From: Nitrospinaceae bacterium
GTDB lineage: Bacteria > Nitrospinota > Nitrospinia > Nitrospinales > VA-1
Assembly: GCA_029937655.1 (NCBI GenBank)
Contig: JAPYPK010000057.1
Span: 1 to 9,206, forward strand
Direction: 5' to 3'
Length of the DNA stretch: 9,206 nucleotides
A program made the position numbers and the translations under genes. Every line of letters starts with the position of its first letter. Position 1 is the stretch's first letter. The notes below the pieces were generated by a model that saw only the letters and a list, made by a program, of their open reading frames with translations, had not been told where the DNA came from and did no database searches. Below, piece after piece: positions 6,355 through 9,206 of this stretch.

Positions 6355-7752
6355 ATGAGTCAAGGTATTGTGACCGCTTCTTATATCGGGGCCACTATTT
6401 TATTTATTTTAGCCCTAGGTGGTTTGAGCAATCAGGAGAAATCTCGTCGGGGCAATCTATTTGGCATAATAGGTATGACGGTTGCCCTTATCGTAACGAT
6501 TGCCGGTGTTACCTCTAATGTCGAAATTCTTATTGGTGGTTTGTTAATTGGTGGGTCAATTGGATTGGTTCTGGCAAAGCGTGTTCAAATGACGGAAATG
6601 CCAGAGTTGGTCGCTATCCTACACAGCCTCGTGGGTCTAGCCGCAGTTCTGGTTGGCTTTGCCAACTTCATGGATCCGGCGCGTTTAGAGCACTATGCAG
6701 GTGTCGAGTTGACTATCCATGACATTGAAACTTATTTAGGAATTTTAATTGGAGCGATTACGTTTTCAGGTTCTGTCATCGCGTTTGGAAAACTCAGCGG
6801 GAAGATAGGTGGGAACCCGCTACTGTTGCCTGCTCGCCATTGGTTTAATCTTGGTTTGCTGATTGCCTCGATCTGGCTCTGTTCTATGTTTATTGATCAG
6901 TCAGCAGTTGGTAGTGGGCTGAATCCATTATTGATTATGACCGGAATCGCATTGCTGTTTGGCATTCATATGGTTATGGCGATTGGTGGCGCCGACATGC
7001 CCGTGGTCATCTCCATGCTTAATAGTTATTCGGGTTGGGCCGCGGCTGCAACTGGTTTCATGCTCAACAATGATCTCCTCATAGTGACAGGAGCTTTGGT
7101 AGGCAGCAGCGGTGCCATTCTGAGCTATATCATGTGTCGAGCTATGAATAGAAAGTTCTTGGCAGTAATTGCCGGTGGATTTGGTACGACGACAGGTGGG
7201 TCCTCTACCGGTTCCAATGCCGAACAGGGTGAAGTAATCACTTTGGAAGCACCTGAGGTTGCAAGTTTATTGAACGAAGCTAAAGAAGTCATGATCATTC
7301 CTGGTTACGGAATGGCCGTCGCTCAAGCTCAACATATCGTCTGCGAACTCACAAAGGCGCTCAGAAGCAAAAAAGTGAATGTTCGATTTGGCATTCACCC
7401 AGTTGCTGGGCGCATGCCAGGGCACATGAATGTGCTACTGGCAGAAGCCAAGGTTCCTTATGATATCGTTTACGAAATGGATGAGATCAATGATGATTTC
7501 CCGAATATTGATGTTTCAATGGTTATCGGAGCAAACGATATCGTGAACCCGTCCGCACTAACAGATCCAAATAGCCCGATCGCGGGAATGCCCGTTCTTG
7601 AATGTTGGAAAGGCAAAACAACAGTCGTTTTAAAACGCAGCATGGCAACGGGTTACGCGGGTGTTCAAAACCCTCTCTTTTTTGAAGAGAACACGCGTAT
7701 GTTGTTTGGCGACGCCAAATCTAGCCTAGATACAGTATATAAAAGTCTCTAG
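6355..7752 (+). CDS. pntB: Proton-translocating NAD(P)+ transhydrogenase subunit beta
   Basis: PntB carries the NADP(H) site and most of the proton path of the inner-membrane transhydrogenase. The 465 residues match the E. coli subunit (462). Residues 1-265 form domain II with about nine membrane helices. ELVAILHSLVGLAAVLVGFA (84-103) includes His90, equivalent to the E. coli beta His91 essential for proton translocation, and GGADMPVVISMLNSYSGWAA (211-230) contains the conserved Asp214 and the Asn/Ser segment. A Gly/Ser/Thr-rich linker (274-293) leads to NADP-binding domain III: PGYGMAVAQAQ (316-326) replaces the classical GxGxxG, then GIHPVAGRMPGHMNVLLAEA (346-365), EMDEINDDF (374-382), GANDIVNPSA (392-401) and KRSMATGYAGVQNPLFF (427-443). 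All key residues I know are present, so the enzyme should be active. It is in one unit with pntA and its stop faces the convergent propeller gene. Confidence 0.98.
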   Translation: MSQGIVTASYIGATILFILALGGLSNQEKSRRGNLFGIIGMTVALIVTIAGVTSNVEILIGGLLIGGSIGLVLAKRVQMTEMPELVAILHSLVGLAAVLVGFANFMDPARLEHYAGVELTIHDIETYLGILIGAITFSGSVIAFGKLSGKIGGNPLLLPARHWFNLGLLIASIWLCSMFIDQSAVGSGLNPLLIMTGIALLFGIHMVMAIGGADMPVVISMLNSYSGWAAAATGFMLNNDLLIVTGALVGSSGAILSYIMCRAMNRKFLAVIAGGFGTTTGGSSTGSNAEQGEVITLEAPEVASLLNEAKEVMIIPGYGMAVAQAQHIVCELTKALRSKKVNVRFGIHPVAGRMPGHMNVLLAEAKVPYDIVYEMDEINDDFPNIDVSMVIGANDIVNPSALTDPNSPIAGMPVLECWKGKTTVVLKRSMATGYAGVQNPLFFEENTRMLFGDAKSSLDTVYKSL

Positions 7753-7787
7753 GCCTTATTTATCGATATCGACATTTTAAACCCTAG
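7749..7787. other. Short convergent intergenic region with imperfect dyad
   Basis: Only 35 bases separate the two stop codons. CTAGG (7749-7753) and CCTAG (7783-7787) are inverted copies enclosing the 10-bp palindrome TCGATATCGA (7763-7772). No GC-rich stem with an adjacent T-run is seen, so an intrinsic bidirectional terminator is not supported. The dyad may be chance. Confidence 0.2.
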
Positions 7788-8873
7788 TTAGCCTTTTAAT
7801 TTTTGGAGGAGTTTCTGAAAAAAACCTCGATCATCTCCCCCGCCATCTCGATAAGCGACCCCATGCGTTTCTCCACCGGTGTCTATCTTAGTAATGAGGC
7901 TGAGGTCTGCGGTTGAAACTATACCCAGTTTATTCTCATCTCGAATAGCCACGAAAATAGTTTTCCCATCTGAACTGATCGCCATCATGTCCGGTCGTTC
8001 GCCTATAGGAGTAGATTTAACAATTTTAAGGCTTGCAGTATCAATCATCGATATCTGGTTAAGACCCCGTTGTCCAACATAAACCGTTTTACCATCTGGG
8101 CTGTGTACCAGGCCATGTGGTTCTCCTGGAACATCGATAGAAGCTTCAATCGATCCAGTCTGAGGATTCATCAACAGTAATTTATTATCAGCAGGAGCGG
8201 TGACCCAAAGTAGACTCCAGTCGCTATTAGGCTTGATAGCCATAGCTCCTTTTGCACCTGGCATTGTCTTAGAAATTTTTTGAGTATTCACATCAATTAC
8301 TGAAATAGTTGCATCACCAGCATTGACGACATATAAATCATTTCCATCTGGAGAAAATATAGCAGTAATCGCCTTTACTCCAGTTGGCATAGTATGGGTA
8401 GCTTTTTTAGATGCGACATCAATGAAGGTGATATTTCCTGCACCAACGTTGCATGAGACTGCTGTTTTCCCATCTGGAGATACAGCTACATCGTGGGCCT
8501 TAGTATCTGTTAAGACATCAGCTAACTTCTTTTTTGTTACGGCATCTATGATGGTTATACTGTTAGTCCCCAAGTTTGCAATGTAAGCTAGCTTTCCATC
8601 TGGGCTGAAAGTTACATTATGAGCTCCGGCGCCGGTATCAATAGTCTTAAAAACTTGATTGGAGCTGGTGTCTATAATCTGGACATTTGCACCTTTCATG
8701 TTGGCAACCCATGCTTCACCAGCGAAACTTTCTTTGACCGATAACAATCCCGAAAGAAAAATAGCTGTGAATATAAAAACGGTGAACAAATTGGATAGTT
8801 GCTGCTTTCGCCAAAAAGAATTTTTTAAAATTCCTTCGACAGGATTAATGGGTTTGGTTTTTTCGCTAAGCAT
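7788..8873 (-). CDS. Exported seven-bladed YVTN/40-residue-repeat beta-propeller protein
   Basis: From ATG 8873 the protein has 361 residues. A hydrophobic segment at about 29-45 after a basic stretch (FWRKQQLS), with likely cleavage after ESFA (51), indicates export to the periplasm; uncleaved it would be an anchor. Residues about 54-347 form seven repeats of 41-42 residues of the type xxYVANxGxNxIxxIDxxTxKxxxxxxxGxxxxxxxxSPDGK. SPDG or SSDG closes blades 1, 2, 3, 5 and 6; blade 4 ends NSDWS and blade 7 ends YRDGGG. The tail (FFQKLLQKLKG) is a short amphipathic basic helix. This fits the YVTN beta-propeller family (YncE-like), generally binding scaffolds of unknown ligand; no CxxCH haem motif is present, so it is not a cytochrome cd1 enzyme. 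An upstream ATG at 8906 adds 11 residues but lacks a ribosome site. Fold confident, role unknown. Confidence 0.93.
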   Translation of the reverse strand: MLSEKTKPINPVEGILKNSFWRKQQLSNLFTVFIFTAIFLSGLLSVKESFAGEAWVANMKGANVQIIDTSSNQVFKTIDTGAGAHNVTFSPDGKLAYIANLGTNSITIIDAVTKKKLADVLTDTKAHDVAVSPDGKTAVSCNVGAGNITFIDVASKKATHTMPTGVKAITAIFSPDGNDLYVVNAGDATISVIDVNTQKISKTMPGAKGAMAIKPNSDWSLLWVTAPADNKLLLMNPQTGSIEASIDVPGEPHGLVHSPDGKTVYVGQRGLNQISMIDTASLKIVKSTPIGERPDMMAISSDGKTIFVAIRDENKLGIVSTADLSLITKIDTGGETHGVAYRDGGGDDRGFFQKLLQKLKG

Positions 8874-8878
8874 ATTTT

Positions 8879-8883
8879 CCTCC
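8879..8883 (-). promoter_or_regulatory. Shine-Dalgarno site that places the propeller gene start at 8873
   Basis: On the minus strand TTTGGAGGAAAATATG: GGAGG with a 5-base spacer to the ATG at 8873-8871. The longer frame from 8906 would read through this site, and nothing SD-like precedes it, so the shorter start is preferred. Confidence 0.8.
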
Positions 8884-8906
8884 AAAGAAAAAATGGTAGA
8901 GAGCAT

Positions 8907-9206
8907 TCATTCAAAATTTTCCAGTATATGAATCATACTCTTTATTGTTTGCAAGGGGAATCTATCCGTTCTTTATTCAATTTTTAATGCTTAGCAAATT
9001 AGAGTTATTGCCAGGTAAGATTTTAAATAATACAATGAATACATGTTTAATTTATCAAATATTTACAAAAAACCATTTTTTGCTTGCGTGTTTTGTGTGA
9101 TTTATGTGGCGATCTCTTTTGGTATTGCCTTATTTAGTTTTTAGCCAAGAACTGAATCAACACATTATGATTTAAGTTGTTACTAACGCGTCCTTCCAAA
9201 AAACGT
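8907..9206. other. AT-rich right-end intergenic region
   Basis: About 300 bases with no gene I can defend. It should contain the promoter of the leftward propeller gene: TATGAT and TATACT -10-like hexamers lie on the minus strand within 8920-8940, but neither has a convincing -35 at 16-18 bp. There is a perfect AT hairpin CAAAAAA-CCA-TTTTTTG at 9066-9082 and an A-tract near the right edge. No tRNA-like cloverleaf or insertion-sequence end was seen. Confidence 0.5.
9043..9144 (+). CDS. Speculative 33-residue single-helix membrane peptide
   Basis: ATG 9043 to TAG 9142-9144 encodes MFNLSNIYKK followed by a hydrophobic stretch (PFFACVFCVIYVAISFGIAL) and FSF. The layout, a short polar basic head and one 20-residue helix, resembles small bacterial membrane peptides. 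No Shine-Dalgarno site precedes the ATG, and T-rich DNA readily yields hydrophobic frames by chance, so I consider this more likely noise than gene. Confidence 0.15.
   Translation: MFNLSNIYKKPFFACVFCVIYVAISFGIALFSF

Noticed and set aside
8874..8906. Eleven-codon N-terminal extension of the propeller protein from ATG 8906
   Set aside because: The ATG at 8873 has a consensus GGAGG at good spacing, and the extension contains that site and adds nothing to the signal peptide.
7879..8931. Plus-strand frames opposite the propeller gene (7879-8082, 8323-8586, 8659-8931)
   Set aside because: They mirror the propeller repeats and have no independent coding signal.

Overview
The window is a stretch of ordinary chromosome-like DNA from a Gram-negative bacterium with a lowish GC content (about 40-45% by eye). 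Two exported proteins with signal peptides and an inner-membrane proton-translocating transhydrogenase support the Gram-negative reading. The phylum cannot be fixed from the sequence alone. The transhydrogenase subunits look strikingly like the Escherichia coli proteins. The double-length ThyX-like protein and the exported sulfatase-modifying-factor-type protein fit better with less studied environmental lineages; a Nitrospinota-like bacterium is a guess, not a result. I see no rRNA, tRNA, CRISPR array, transposase, integrase or phage gene.

Layout. Positions 1-772 (minus) hold the N-terminal 257 codons of aroA (EPSP synthase, shikimate pathway), which starts at TTG and runs off the left edge. 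A divergent intergenic region (773-920) carries an extended -10 element facing aroA and a sigma70-like promoter facing right. Rightward genes follow: a 121-aa one-helix membrane protein of unknown function (921-1286), a four-helix DUF4149/TMEM205-like membrane protein (1472-2023), an exported FGE-sulfatase-fold protein without the catalytic cysteine pair (2070-3005), and a 553-aa protein made of two degenerate ThyX-type domains (3002-4663). The last two overlap by ATGA and are probably translationally coupled.

A weak terminator-like hairpin (4657-4689) and a good sigma70-like promoter (4710-4737) mark a new unit, pntA-pntB (4784-7752). It encodes the two subunits of proton-translocating NAD(P)+ transhydrogenase, which uses the proton gradient to make NADPH. 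Converging on it from the right, with only 35 bp between the stop codons, is an exported seven-bladed YVTN-type beta-propeller (7788-8873, minus). The last 300 bases are AT-rich and hold no gene I can support beyond a speculative 33-codon membrane-peptide frame.

How the genes relate. aroA (aromatic precursors), ThyX (dTMP synthesis, an NADPH- and folate-consuming reaction) and PntAB (NADPH supply) are housekeeping metabolism. The remaining proteins are envelope proteins of unknown role. I see no defence island or other clearly new system. The most interesting objects are the tandem ThyX protein, whose signature motif is divided between its two halves, and its coupling to an exported FGE-fold protein.
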